Part shown: positions 24,519 through 37,831 of the stretch, one piece after another
Numbering within the stretch: position 1 is the stretch's first letter
How the letters are laid out: every line of letters starts with the position of its first letter
Assembly (NCBI GenBank): GCA_033782935.1
Contig: JAWQEG010000486.1
Span: 2,356,001 to 2,420,000, forward strand
DNA from: Petrolisthes cinctipes
Taxonomy: Eukaryota; Arthropoda; Malacostraca; Decapoda; Porcellanidae
Direction of reading: 5' to 3'
DNA length: 64,000 nt
Notes under the pieces: generated by a model
Database searches by the model: none
What the model was told of the DNA's origin: nothing
The model's input: the letters and a program-made list of their open reading frames with translations, nothing else
Translations under genes and position numbers: made by a program

Positions 24519-25520
24519 TAGGCATGTACAGATTGCTTCTGAGACCCCAAAATATTAAATTTTCGGGTGTTTTGAGCCTGAATTTGATATATAAACGGGT
24601 ACAGAAGATACATGCACATATTAACTTTGGGCATCTAAAATATCGATTTTCAGCATGTTTTGGGCCTGTATTTTGAAAATACTCTAACACTGAGTAGGCA
24701 TGTACAGATTGCTTCTGGTACCCCAAAATATTGAATTTTCGGGTGTTTTGAGCCTGAATTTGAGATATTAACGGGTATTGAAGATGCATGCACATATCGA
24801 CTTTTGTGCACCTAAAAGATCGATTTTCAGTATGTTTTGAGCATGTATTTTGAAAATACTCTAACACGGAGTAGGCATGTACAGATCGCTTCTGGGACCC
24901 CTAAATAACGAATTTTCGGGTATTTTGGGACTGAATTTGAGATATCGACTTTTTGGCACCTAAAAGATCGATTTTTAGCATGTTTTTAGCCTATATTTTG
25001 AAAATATTCTAGCACTGAGTAGGCATGTACAGATTGCTTCTGGGACCCCAAAATATTGAATTTTCGGGTGTTTTGAGCCTGAATTTGAGATATAAACGGG
25101 TACAGAAGATACATGCTCATATTGACTTTGGGCATCTAAAATATCGATTTTCAGCATGTTTTAGGCCTGTATTTTGAAAATACTCTAACACTGAGTAGGC
25201 ATGTACAGATTGCTTCTGGGATCCCAAAATATTGAATTTTCGGGTGTTTTGAGCCTGAATTTGAGATATAAACGGGTACTGAAGATGCATGCACATATCG
25301 ACTTTTGTGCACCTAAAAGATCGATTTTCAGTATGTTTTGAGCATGTATTTTGAAAATACTCTAACACGGAGTAGGCATGTACAGATCGCTTCTGGGACC
25401 CCTAAATATCGAATTTTCGGGTGTTTTGGGACTGAATTTGAGATATCGACTTTTTGACACCTAAAAGATCGATTTTTAGCATGTTTTTAGCCTATATTTT
25501 GAAAATATTCTAGCACTGAG

Positions 25521-26345
25521 TAGGCATGTACAGATTGCTTCTGGGACCCCAAAATATTGAATTTTCGGGTGTTTTGAGCCTGAATTTGAGATATAAACGG
25601 GTACAGAAGATACATGCACATATTGACTTTGGGCACCAAAAATATCGATTTTCAGCATGTTTTGGGCCTGAATTTTGAAAATAATCTAACACGGTGTAGG
25701 CATGTACAGATACCTTCTGGGACCTCTAAATATCGAATTTTCGGGTGTTTTGGGATTGAATTTGAGATATCGATTTTTTGGCACCTAAAATGTCGATTTT
25801 TAGCATGTTTTTAGCCTATATTTTGAAAATATTCTAGCACTGTGTAGGCATGTACAGATTGCTTCTGGGACCCCAAAATATTGAATTTTCGGATGTTTTG
25901 AGCCTGAATTTGAGATATAAACGGGTACAGAAGATACATGCACATATTGACTTTGGGCATCTAAAATATCGATTTTCAGCATGTTTTGGGCCTGAATTTT
26001 CAAAATACTCTAACACGGAGTAGGCATGTACAGATCGCTTCTGGGACCCCAAAATATCGAATTTTCGGGTGTATAGGGCCAGAATTTGAGATATAAACGG
26101 GTACAGAAGATGCATGCACATATCGACTTTTGGGCACCTATAAGATCGATTTTCAGTATGTTTTTGGCCTGCATTTTGAAAATACTCTAACACGGAGTAG
26201 GCATGTACAGATACCTTCTGGGACCTCTAAATATCGAATTTTCGGGTGTTTTGTGACTGAATTTGAGATATCGACTTTTTGACACCTAAAAGATCGATTT
26301 TTAGCATGTTTTTAGCCTATATTTTGAAAATATTCTAGCACTGAG
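25521..26345 (+). repeat. 825-bp compound unit, first copy in copy II
   Basis: It is the +15,666 counterpart of 9855-10679, with the same monomer order and the same diagnostic variants. Confidence 0.85.
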
Positions 26346-27171
26346 TAGGCATGTACAGATTGCTTCTGGGACCCCAAAATATTGAATTTTCGGGTGTTTT
26401 GAGCCTGAATTTGAGATATAAACGGGTACAGAAGATACATGCACATATTGACTTTGGGCACCAAAAATATCGATTTTCAGCATGTTTTGGGCCTGAATTT
26501 TGAAAATAATCTAACACGGTGTAGGCATGTACAGATACCTTCTGGGACCTCTAAATATCGAATTTTCGGGTGTTTTGGGATTGAATTTGAGATATCGATT
26601 TTTTGGCACCTAAAATGTCGATTTTTAGCATGTTTTTAGCCTATATTTTGAAAATATTCTAGCACTGTGTAGGCATGTACAGATTGCTTCTGGGACCCCA
26701 AAATATTGAATTTTCGGATGTTTTGAGCCTGAATTTGAGATATAAACGGGTACAGAAGATACATGCACATATTGACTTTGGGCATCTAAAATATCGATTT
26801 TCAGCATGTTTTGGGCCTGAATTTTCAAAATACTCTAACACGGAGTAGGCATGTACAGATCGCTTCTGGGACCCCAAAATATCGAATTTTCGGGTGTATA
26901 GGGCCAGAATTTGAGATATAAACGGGTACAGAAGATGCATGCACATATCGACTTTTGGGTACCTATAAGATCGATTTTCAGTATGTTTTTGGCCTGCATT
27001 TTGAAAATACTCTAACACGGAGTAGGCATGTACAGATACCTTCTGGGACCTCTAAATATCGAATTTTCGGGTGTTTTGTGACTGAATTTGAGATATCGAT
27101 TTTTTGGCACCTAAAATGTCGATTTTTAGCATGTTTTTTAGCCTATATTTTGAAAATATCCAAGCACTGTG
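26346..27171 (+). repeat. 825-bp compound unit, second copy in copy II
   Basis: It is the +15,666 counterpart of 10680-11505 and shares its GGGTACCTATAAG variant. Confidence 0.85.
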
Positions 27172-30140
27172 TAGGCATGTACAGATTGCTTCTGGGACCC
27201 CAAAATATTGAATTTTCGGGTGTTTTGAGCCTGAATTTGAGATATAAACGGGTACTGAAGATGCATGCACATATCGACTTTTGTGCACCTAAAAGATCGA
27301 TTTTCAGTATGTTTTGAGCATATATTTTGAAAATACTCTAACACGGAGTAAACATGTACAGATCGCTTCTGGGACCCCTAAATATCGAATTTTCGGGTGT
27401 TTTGGGACTGAATTTGAGATATCGACTTTTTGGCACCTAAAAGATCGATTTTTAGCATGTTTTTAGCCTATATTTTGAAAATATTCTAGCACTGTACAGA
27501 TTGCTTCTGGGACCCCAAAATATTGAATTTTCGGGTGTTTTGAGCCTGAATTTGAGATATAAACGGGTACAGAAGGTACATGCACATATTGACTTTGGGC
27601 ACCAAAAATATCGATTTTCAGCATGTTTTGGGCCTGAATTTTGAAAATACTCTAACACGGAGTAGGCATGTACAGATCGCTTCTGGGACCCGAAAATATC
27701 GTATTTTCGGGTGTTTAGGGCCAGAATTTGAGATATAAACGGGTACAGAAGATGCATGCACATATCGACTTTTGGGCACCTAAGAGATCGATTTTCAGTA
27801 TGTTTTTGGCCTGTATTTTGAAAATACTCTAACACGGAGTAGGCATGTACAGATACCTTCTGGGACCTCTAAATATCGAATTTTCGGGTGTTTTGGGACT
27901 GAATTTGAGATATCGATTTTTTGGCACCTAAAATGTCGATTTTTAGCATGTTTTTAGCCTATATTTTGAAAATATTCTAGCACTGTGTAGGCATGTACAG
28001 ATTGCTTCTGGGACCCCAAAATATTGAATTTTCGGGTGTTTTGAGCCTGAATTTGAGATATAAACGGGTACAGAAGATACATGCACATATTGACTTTGGG
28101 CATCTAAAATATCGATTTTCAGCATGTTTTGGGCCTGTATTTTGAAAATACTCTAACACTGAGTAGGCATGTACAGATTGCTTCTGGGACCCCAAAATAT
28201 TGAATTTTCGGGTGTTTTGAGCCTGAATTTGAGATATAAACGGGTACTGAAGATGCATGCACATATCGACTTTTGTGCACCTAAAAGATCGATTTTCAGT
28301 ATGTTTTGAGCATGTATTTTGAAAATACTCTAACACGGAGTAGGCATGTACAGATCGCTTCTGGGACCTCTAAATAACGAATTTTAGGGTGTTTTGGGAC
28401 TGAATTTGAGATATCGACTTTTTGGCACCTAAAAGATCGATTTTTAGCATGTTTTTAGCCTATATTTTGAAAATATTCTAGCACTGAGTAGGCATGTACA
28501 GATTGCTTCTGGGACCCCAAAATATTGAATTTTAGGGTGTTTTGAGCCTGAATTTGAGATATAAACGGGTACAGAAGATACATGCACATATTGACTTTGG
28601 GCATCTAAAATATCGATTTTTAGCATGTTTTGGGCCTGTATTTTGAAAATACTCTAACTCTGAGTAGGCATGTACAGATTGCTTCTGGGACCCCAAAATA
28701 TTGAATTTTCGGGTGTTTTGAGCCTGAATTTGAGATATAAACGGGTACTGAAGATGCATGCACATATCGACTTTTGTGCACCTAAAAGATCGATTTTCAG
28801 TATGTTTTGAGCATGTATTTTGAAAATACTCTAACACGGAGTAGGCATGTACAGATCTCTTCTGGGACCCCTTAATATCGAATTTTCGGGTGTTTTGGGA
28901 CTGAATTTGAGATATCGACTTTTTGGCACCTAAAAGATCGATTTTTAGCATGTTTTTAGCCTATATTTTGAAAATATTCTAGCACTGAGTAGGCATGTAC
29001 AGATTGCTTCTGGGACCCCAAAATATTGAATTTTCGGGTGTTTTGAGCCTGAATTTGAGATATAAACGGGTACAGAAGATACATGCACATATTGACTTTG
29101 GGCACCAAAAATATCGATTTTCAGCATGTTTTAGGCCTGAATTTTGAAAATAATCTAACACGGTGTAGGCATGTACAGATACCTTCTGGGACCTCTAAAT
29201 ATCGAATTTTCGGGTGTTTTGGGACTGAATTTGAGATATCGATTTTTTGGCACCTAAAATGTCGATTTTTAGCATGTTTTTGGCCTATATTTTGAAAATA
29301 TTCTAGCACTGTGTAGGCATGTACAGATTGCTTCTGGGACCCCAAAATATTGAATTTTCGGGTGTTTTGAGCCTGAATTTGAGATATAAACGGGTACAGA
29401 AGATACATGCACATATTGACTTTGGGCATCTAAAATATCGATTTTCAGTATGTTTTGGGCCTGTATTTTGAAAATACTCTAACACTGAGTAGGCATGTAC
29501 AGATTGCTTCTGGGACCCCAAAATATTGAATTTTCGGGTGTTTTGAGCCAGAATTTGAGATATAAACGGGTACAGAAGATGCATGCACATATCGACTTTT
29601 GGGCACCTAAAAGATCGATTTTCAGTATGTTTTTGGCCTGTATTTTGAAAATACTCTAACACGGAGTAGGCATGTACAGATACCTTCTGGGACCTCTAAA
29701 TATCGAATTTTCGGGTGTTTTGGGACTGAATTTGAGATATCGATTTTTTGGCACCTAAAATGTCGATTTTTAGCATGTTTTTTAGACTATATTTTGAAAA
29801 TATTCTAGCACTGTGTAGGCATGTACAGATTGCTTCTGGGACCCCAAAATATTGAATTTTCGGGTGTTTTGAGCCTGAATTTGAGATATAAACGGGTACT
29901 GAAGATGCATGCACATATCGACTTTTGTGCTCCTAAAAGATCGATTTTCAGTATGTTTTGAGCATGTATTTTGAAAATACTCTAACACTGAGTAGGCATG
30001 TACAGATCGCTTCTGGGACCCCTAAATATCGAATTTTCGGGTGTTTTGGGACTGAATTTGAGATATCGACTTTTTGGCACCTAAAAGATCGATTTTTAGC
30101 ATGTTTTTAGCCTATATTTTGAAAATATTCTAGCACTGAG

Positions 30141-31319
30141 TAGGCATGTACAGATTGCTTCTGGGACCCCAAAATATTGAATTTTCGGGTGTTTTGAGCC
30201 TGAATTTGAGATATAAACGGGTACAGAAGATACATGCACATATTGACTTTGGGCACCAAAAATATCGATTTTCAGCATGTTTTGGGCCTGAATTTTGAAA
30301 ATACTCTAACACGGAGTAGGCATGTACAGATCGCTTCTGGGACCCCAAAATATCGAATTTTCGGGTGTTTAGGGCCAGAATTTGAGATATAACCGGGTAC
30401 AGAAGATGCATGCACATATCGACATTTGGGCACCTAAAAGATCGATTTTCAGTATGTTTTTGGCCTGTATTTTGAAAATACTCTAACACGGAGTAGGCAT
30501 GTACAGATTGCTTCTGAGACCCCAAAATATCAAATTTTCGGGTGTTTTGAGCCTGAATTTGAGATATAAACGGGTACTGAAGATGCATGCACATATCGAC
30601 TTTTGTGCACCTAAAAGATCAATTTTCAGTATGTTTTGAGCATGTATTTTGAAAATACTCTAACACGGAGTAGGCATGTACAGATCTCTTCTGGGACCTC
30701 TAAATATCGAATTTTCGGGTGTTTTGGGACTGAATTTGAGATATCGATTTTTTGGCACCTAAAATGTCGATTTTTAGCATGTTTTTAGCCTATATTTTTA
30801 AAATATTCTAGCACTGTGTAGGCATGTACAGATTGCTTCTGGGACCCCAAAATATTGAATTTTCGGGTGTTTTGAGCCTGAATTTGAGATATAAACGGGT
30901 ACAGAAGATACATGCACATATTGACTTTGGGCATCTAAAATATCGATTTTCAGCATGTTTTGGTCCTGTATTTTGAAAATACTCTAACACTGAGTAGGCA
31001 TGTACAGATTGCTTCTGGGACCCCAAAATATTGAATTTTCGGGTGTTTTGAGCCTGAATTTGAGATATAAACGGGTACTGAAGATGCATGCACATATCGA
31101 CTTTTGGGCACCTAAAAGATCGATTTTCAGTATGTTTTTGGCCTGTATTTTGAAAATACCCTAACACGGAGTAGGCATGTACAGATCGCTTCTGGGACCC
31201 CTAAATATCGAATTTTCGGGTGTTTTGGGACTGAATTTGAGATATCGACTTTTTGGCACCTAAAAGATCGATTTTTAGCATGTTTTTAGCCTATATTTTG
31301 AAAATATTCTAGCACTGAG
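30141..31319 (+). repeat. 1,179-bp unit, first copy at the end of copy II
   Basis: It is built like 14475-15653, but the last trimer carries GTTTTGGTCCTG, TTTTTGGCCTG and AATACCCTAACACGG instead. It is followed by a partial second copy. Confidence 0.85.
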
Positions 31320-31990
31320 TAGGCATGTACAGATTGCTTCTGGGACCCCAAAATATTGAATTTTCGGGTGTTTTGAGCCTGAATTTGAGATATAAACGGG
31401 TACAGAAGACACATGCACATATTGACTTTGGGCACCAAAAATATCGATTTTCAGCATGTTTTGGGCCTGAATTTTGAAAATACTCTAACACGGAGTAGGC
31501 ATGTACAGATTGCTTCTGGGACCCCAAAATATCGAATTTTCGGGTGTTTAGGGCCAGAATTTGAGATATAACCGGGTACAGAAGATGCATGCACATATCG
31601 ACATTTGGGCACCTAAAAGATCGATTTTCAGTATGTTTTTGGCCTGTATTTTGAAAATACTCTAACACGGAGTAGGCATGTACAGATTGCTTCTGAGACC
31701 CCAAAATATCAAATTTTCGGGTGTTTTGAGCCTGAATTTGAGATATAAACGGGTACTGAAGATGCATGCACATATCGACTTTTGTGCACCTAAAAGATCA
31801 ATTTTCAGTATGTTTTGAGCATGTATTTTGAAAATACTCTAACACGGAGTAGGCATGTACAGATCGCTTCTGGGACCCCTAAATATCGAATTTTCGGGTG
31901 TTTTTGGGACTGAATTTGAGATATTGACTTTTTGGCACCTAAAAGATCGATTTTTAGCATGTTTTTAGCCTATATTTTGAAAATATTCTA
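31320..31990 (+). repeat. 1,179-bp unit, partial second copy (LLLS) in copy II
   Basis: It matches 30141 onward at +1,179 up to about 31,863. There the S monomer changes to the GATCGCTTCTGG and GTTTTTGGGACTG form that opens copy III. AGAAGACACATGC near 31,407 is a private change shared with copy III (41,633). Confidence 0.8.
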
Positions 31991-33804
31991 GCACTGTACA
32001 GATTGCTTCTGGGACCCCAAAATATTGAATATTCGGGTGTTTTGAGCCTGAATTTGAGATATAAACGGGTACAGAAGATGCATGCACATATCGACTTTGG
32101 GCATCTAAAATATCGATTTTCGGCATGTTTTTGGCCTGTATTTTGAAAATACTCTAACACTGAGTAGGCATGTACAGATTGCTTCTGGGACCCCAAAATA
32201 TTGAATTTTCGGGTGTTTTGAGCCTGAATTTGAGATATCGACTTTTTGGCACCTAAAAGATCGATTTTTAGCATGTTTTTAGCCTATATTTTGAAAATAT
32301 TCTAGCACTGTACAGATTGCTTCTGGGACCCCAAAATATTGAATTTTCGGGTGTTTTGAGCCTGAATTTGAGATATAAACGGGTACAGAAGATACATGCA
32401 CATATTGACTTTGGGCACCAAAAATATCGATTTTCAGCATGTTTTGGGCCTGAATTTTGAAAATACTCTAACACGGAGTAGGCATGTACAGATCGCTTCT
32501 GGGACCCCAAAATATCGAATTTTCGAGTGTTTAGAGCCAGAATTTGAGATATAAACGGGTACAGAAGATGCATGCACATATCGACTTTTGGGCACCTAAA
32601 AGATCGATTTTCAGTATGTTTTTGGCCTGTATTTTGAAAATACTCTAACACGGAGTAGGCATGTACAGATACCTTCTGGGACCTCTAAATATCGAATTTT
32701 AGGGTGTTTTTGATACTGAATTTGAGATATCGATTTTTTGGCACCTAAAATGTCGATTTTTAGCATGTTTTTAGCCTATATTTTGAAAATATTCTAGCAC
32801 TGTGTAGGCATGTACAGATTGCTTCTGGGACCCCAAAATATCGAATTTTCGGGTGTTTTGAGCCTGAATTTGAGATATAAACGGGTACAGAAGATACATG
32901 CACATATTGACTTTGGGCATCTAAAATATCGATTTTCAGCATGTTTTGGGCCTGTATTTTGAAAATACTCTAACACTGAGTAGGCATGTACAGATTGCTT
33001 CTGGGACCCCAAAATATTGAATTTTCGGGTGTTTTGAGCCTGAATTTGAGATATAAACGGGTACTGAAAATGAATGCACATATCGACTTTTGTGCACCTA
33101 AAAGATCGATTTTCTGTATGTTTTGAGCATGTATTTTGAAAATACTCTAACACGGAGTAGGCATGTACAGATCGCTTCTGGGACCCCTAAATATCGAATT
33201 TTCGGGTGTTTTGGGACTGAATTTGAGATATCGACTTTTTGGCACCTAAAAGATCGATTTTTAGCATGTTTTTAGCCTATATTTTGAAAATATTCCAGCA
33301 CTGTGTAGGCATGTACAGATTGCTTCTGGGACCCCAAAATATTGAATTTTCGGGTGTTTTGAGCCTGAATTTGAGATATCAACGGGTACAGAAGATACAT
33401 GCACATATTGACTTTGGGCATCTAAAATATCGATTTTCAGCATGTTTTGGGCCTGTATTTTGAAAATACTCTAACACTGAGTAGGCATGTACAGATTGCT
33501 TCTGGGACCCCAAAATATTGAATTTTCGGGTGATTTGAGCCTGAATTTGAGATATAAACGGGTACTGAAGATGCATGCACATATCGACTTTTGTGCACCT
33601 AAAAGATCGATTTTCAGTATGTTTTGAGCATGTATTTTGAAAATACTCTAACACGGAGTAGGCATGTACAGATCGCTTCTGGGACCCCTAAATATCGAAT
33701 TTTCAGGTGTATTGGGACTGAATTTGAGATATCGACTTTTTGGCACCTAAAAGATCGATTTTTATCATGTTTTTAGCCTATATTTTGAAAATATTCTAGC
33801 ACTG

Positions 33805-34764
33805 TACAGATTGCTTCTGGGACCCCAAAATATTGAATTTTCGGGTGTTTTGAGCCTGAATTTGAGATATAAACGGGTACAGAAGATACATGCACATATT
33901 GACTTTGGGCACCAAAAATATCGATTTTCAGCATGTTTTGGGCCTGAATTTTGAAAATACTCTAACACGGAGTAGGCATGTACAGATTGCTTCTGGGACC
34001 CCAAAATATCGAATTTTCGGGTGTTTAGGGCCAGAATTTGAGGTATAAACGGGTACAGAAGATGCATGCACATATCAACTTTTGGGCACCTAAAAGATCG
34101 ATTTTCAGTATGTTTTTGGCCTGTATTTTGAAAATTCAGATACAGATATCTTCTGAAACCTCTAAATATCGAATTTTCGGGTGTTTTGGGACTGAATTTG
34201 AGATATCGACTTTTTGGCACCTAAAATTTCGATTTTTAGCATGTTTTTAGCCTATATTTTGAAAATATTCTAGCACTGTGTAGGCATGTACAGATTTCTT
34301 CTGGGACCCCAAAATATTGAATTTTCGGGTGTTTTGAGCCTGAATTTGAGATATAAACGGGTACAGAAGATACATGCACATATTACTTTGGGCACCAAAA
34401 ATATCGATTTTCAGCATGTTTTAGGCCTGAATTTTGAAAATACTCTAACACGGAGTAGGCATGTACAAGATCGCTTCTGGGACCCCAAAATATCGAATTT
34501 TCGGGTGTTTAGGGCCAGAATTTGAGGTATAAACGGGTACAGAAGATGCATGCACATATCGACTTTTGGGCACCTAAAAGATCGATTTTCAGTATGTTTT
34601 TGGCCTGTATTTTGAAAATACAGTTACAGATATCTTCTGGGACCTCTAAATATCGAATTTTCGGGTGTTTTGGGACTGAATTTGAGATATCCATTTTTTG
34701 GCACCTAAAATGTCGATTTTTAGAATGTTTTTAGCCTATATTTTGAAAATATTCTAGCACTGTG
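33805..34764 (+). repeat. Marker pair with 17-bp deletions, copy 5
   Basis: Present once in copy III, 10,246 bp after copy 4. It has TTTGAGATATCGAC like copy 1, plus a lost G near 34,384 and an added A near 34,467. Confidence 0.85.
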
Positions 34765-37700
34765 TAGGCATGTACAGATTGCTTCTGAGACCCCAAAATA
34801 TTGAATTTTCGGGTGTTTTGAGCCTGAATTTGATATATAAACGGGTACAGAAGATACATGCACATATTAACTTTGGGCATCTAAAATATCGATTTTCAGC
34901 ATGTTTTGGGCCTGTATTTTGAAAATACTCTAACACTGAGTAGGCATGTACAGATTGCTTCTGGTACCCCAAAATATTGAATTTTCGGGTGTTTTGAGCC
35001 TGAATTTGAGATATAAACGGGTATTGAAGATGCATGCACATATCGACTTTTGTGCACCTAAAAGATCGATTTTCAGTATGTTTTGAGCATGTATTTTGAA
35101 AATACTCTAACACGGAGTAGGCATGTACAGATCGCTTCTGGGACCCCTAAATAACGAATTTTCGGGTATTTTGGGACTGAATTTGAGATATCGACTTTTT
35201 GGCACCTAAAAGATCGATTTTTAGCATGTTTTTAGCCTATATTTTGAAAATATTCTAGCAATGAGTAGGCATGTACAGATTGCTTCTGGGACCCCAAAAT
35301 ATTGAATTTTCGGGTGTTTTGAGCCTGAATTTGAGATATAAACGGGTACAGAAGATACATGCACATATTGACTTTGGGCACCAAAAATATCGATTTTCAG
35401 CATGTTTTGGGCCTGAATTTTGAAAATAATCTAACACGGTGTAGGCATGTACAGATACCTTCTGGGACCTCTAAATATCGAATTTTCGGGTGTTTTGGGA
35501 TTGAATTTGAGATATCGATTTTTTGGCACCTAAAATGTCGATTTTTAGCATGTTTTTTAGCCTATATTTTGAAAATATTCTAGCACTGTGTAGGCATGTA
35601 CAGATTGCTTCTGGACCCCAAAATATTGAATTTTCGGGTGTTTTGAGCCTGAATTTGAGATATAAACGGGTAGAGAAGATACATGCACATATTGACTTTG
35701 GGCATCTAAAATATCGATTTTCAGCATGTTTTGGGCCTGAATTTTCAAAATACTCTAACACGGAGTAGGCATGTACAGATCGCTTCTGGGACCCCAAAAT
35801 ATCGAATTTTCGGGTGTATAGGGCCAGAATTTGAGATATAAACGGGTACAGAAGATGCATGCACATATCGACTTTTGGGCACCTATAAGATCGATTTTCA
35901 GTATGTTTTTGGCCTGTATTTTGAAAATACTCTAACACGGAGTAGGCATGTACAGATACCTTCTGGGACCTCTAAATATCGAATTTTCGGGTGTTTTGTG
36001 ACTGAATTTGAGATATCGATTTTTTGGCACCTAAAATGTCGATTTTTAGCATGTTTTTTAGCCTATATTTTGAAAATATCCTAGCACTGTGTAGGCATGT
36101 ACAGATTGCTTCTGGGACCCCAAAAATATTGAATTTTCGGGTGTTTTGAGCCTGAATTTGAGATATAAACGGGTACTGAAGATGCATGCACATATCGACT
36201 TTTGTGCACCTAAAAGATCGATTTTCAGTATGTTTTGAGCATATATTTTGAAAATACTCTAACACGGAGTAAACATGTACAGATCGCTTCTGGGACCCCT
36301 AAATATCGAATTTTCGGGTGTTTTGGGACTGAATTTGAGATATCGACTTTTTTTGGCACCTAAAAGATCGATTTTTAGCATGTTTTTAGCCTATATTTTG
36401 AAAATATTCTAGCACTGTACAGATTGCTTCTGGGACCCCAAAATATTGAATTTCGGGTGTTTGAGCCTGAATTTGAGATATAAACGGGTACAGAAGATAC
36501 ATGCACATATTGACTTTGGGCATCTAAAATATCGATTTTCAGCATGTTTTGGGCCTGTATTTTGAAAATACTCTAACACTGAGTAGGCATGTACAGATTG
36601 CTTCTGGGACCCCAAAATATTGAATTTTCGGGTGTTTTGAGCCTGAATTTGAGATATAAACGGGTACTGAAGATGCATGCACATATCGACTTTTGTGCAC
36701 CTAAAAGATCGATTTTCAGTATGTTTTGAGCATGTATTTTGAAATACTCTAACACGGAGTAGGCATGTACAGATCGCTTCTGGGACCTCTAAATAACGAA
36801 TTTTAAGGTGTTTTGGGACTGAATTTGAGATATCGACTTTTTGGCACCTAAAAGATCGATTTTTAGCATGTTTTTAGCCTATATTTTGAAAATATTCTAG
36901 CACTGTACAGATTGCTTCTGGGACCCCAAAATATTGAATTTTCGGGTGTTTTGAGCCTGAATTTGAGATATAAACGGGTACAGAAGATACATGCACATAT
37001 TGACTTTGGGCATCTAAAATATCGATTTTCAGCATGTTTTGGGCCTGAATTTTCAAAATACTCTAACACGGAGTAGGCATGTACAGATCGCTTCTGGGAC
37101 CCCAAAATATCGAATTTTCGGGTGTATAGGGCCAGAATTTGAGATATAAACGGGTACAGAAGATGCATGCACATATCGACTTTTGGGCACCTATAAGATC
37201 GATTTTCAGTATGTTTTTGGCCTGCATTTTGAAAATACTCTAACACGGAGTAGGCATGTACAGATACCTTCTGGGACCTCTAAATATCGGATTTTCGGGG
37301 TGTTTTGTGACTGAATTTGAGATATCGATTTTTTGGCACCTAAAATGTCGATTTTAGCATGTTTTTTAGCCTATATTTTGAAAATATCCAAGCACTGTGT
37401 AGGCATGTACAGATTGCTTCTGGGACCCCAAAATATTGAATTTTCGGGTGTTTTGAGCCTGAATTTGAGATATAAACGGGTACTGAAGATGCATGCACAT
37501 ATCGACTTTTGTGCACCTAAAAGATCGATTTTCAGTATGTTTTGAGCATATATTTTGAAAATACTCTAACACGGAGTAAACATGTACAGATCGCTTCTGG
37601 GACCCCTAAATATCGAATTTTCGGGTGTTTTGGGACTGAATTTGAGATATCGACTTTTGGCACCTAAAAGATCGATTTTTAGCATGTTTTTAGCCTATAT

Positions 37701-37831
37701 TTTGAAAATATTCTAGCACTGTACAGATTGCTTCTGGGACCCCAAAATATTGAATTTTCGGGTGTTTTGAGCCTGAATTTGAGATATAAACGGGTACAGA
37801 AGGTACATGCACATATTGACTTTGGGCACCA
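34384..37831. other. Cluster of single-base indels, mostly in homopolymers
   Basis: Against the other copies I see: G lost near 34,384; A added near 34,467; G lost near 35,613; A added near 36,125; T run of 7 instead of 5-6 near 36,348; T lost near 36,452 and near 36,460; A lost near 36,734; G added near 37,289; T lost near 37,353; T lost near 37,656; A lost near 37,831. Copies I, II, IV and V have almost none of these. The best reading is local consensus error; real decay is the alternative. Confidence 0.75.
35266..36091 (+). repeat. 825-bp compound unit, single copy in copy III
   Basis: Only one unit is present here. It begins after the variant CTAGCAATGAG, has one G missing in CTGGACCCC near 35,613, and has a T added in its first S monomer. 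The last S is the TGTGACTG form, as in the second unit of copies I and II, so the single unit looks like the product of exchange between two. Confidence 0.8.

Larger units (their letters stand above)
15797..30816 (+). repeat. Higher-order repeat copy II (near-identical to copy I)
   Basis: This is the second 15,666-bp-spaced copy. Every landmark of copy I is found at +15,666, so there is no net indel across about 15 kb. The substitutions I found between the two are at 1248/16914 (A/G), 7047/22713 (A/T), 9497/25163 (G/A) and 14556/30222 (C/T). The list may not be complete, but identity is clearly above 99.9 percent. Confidence 0.85.
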
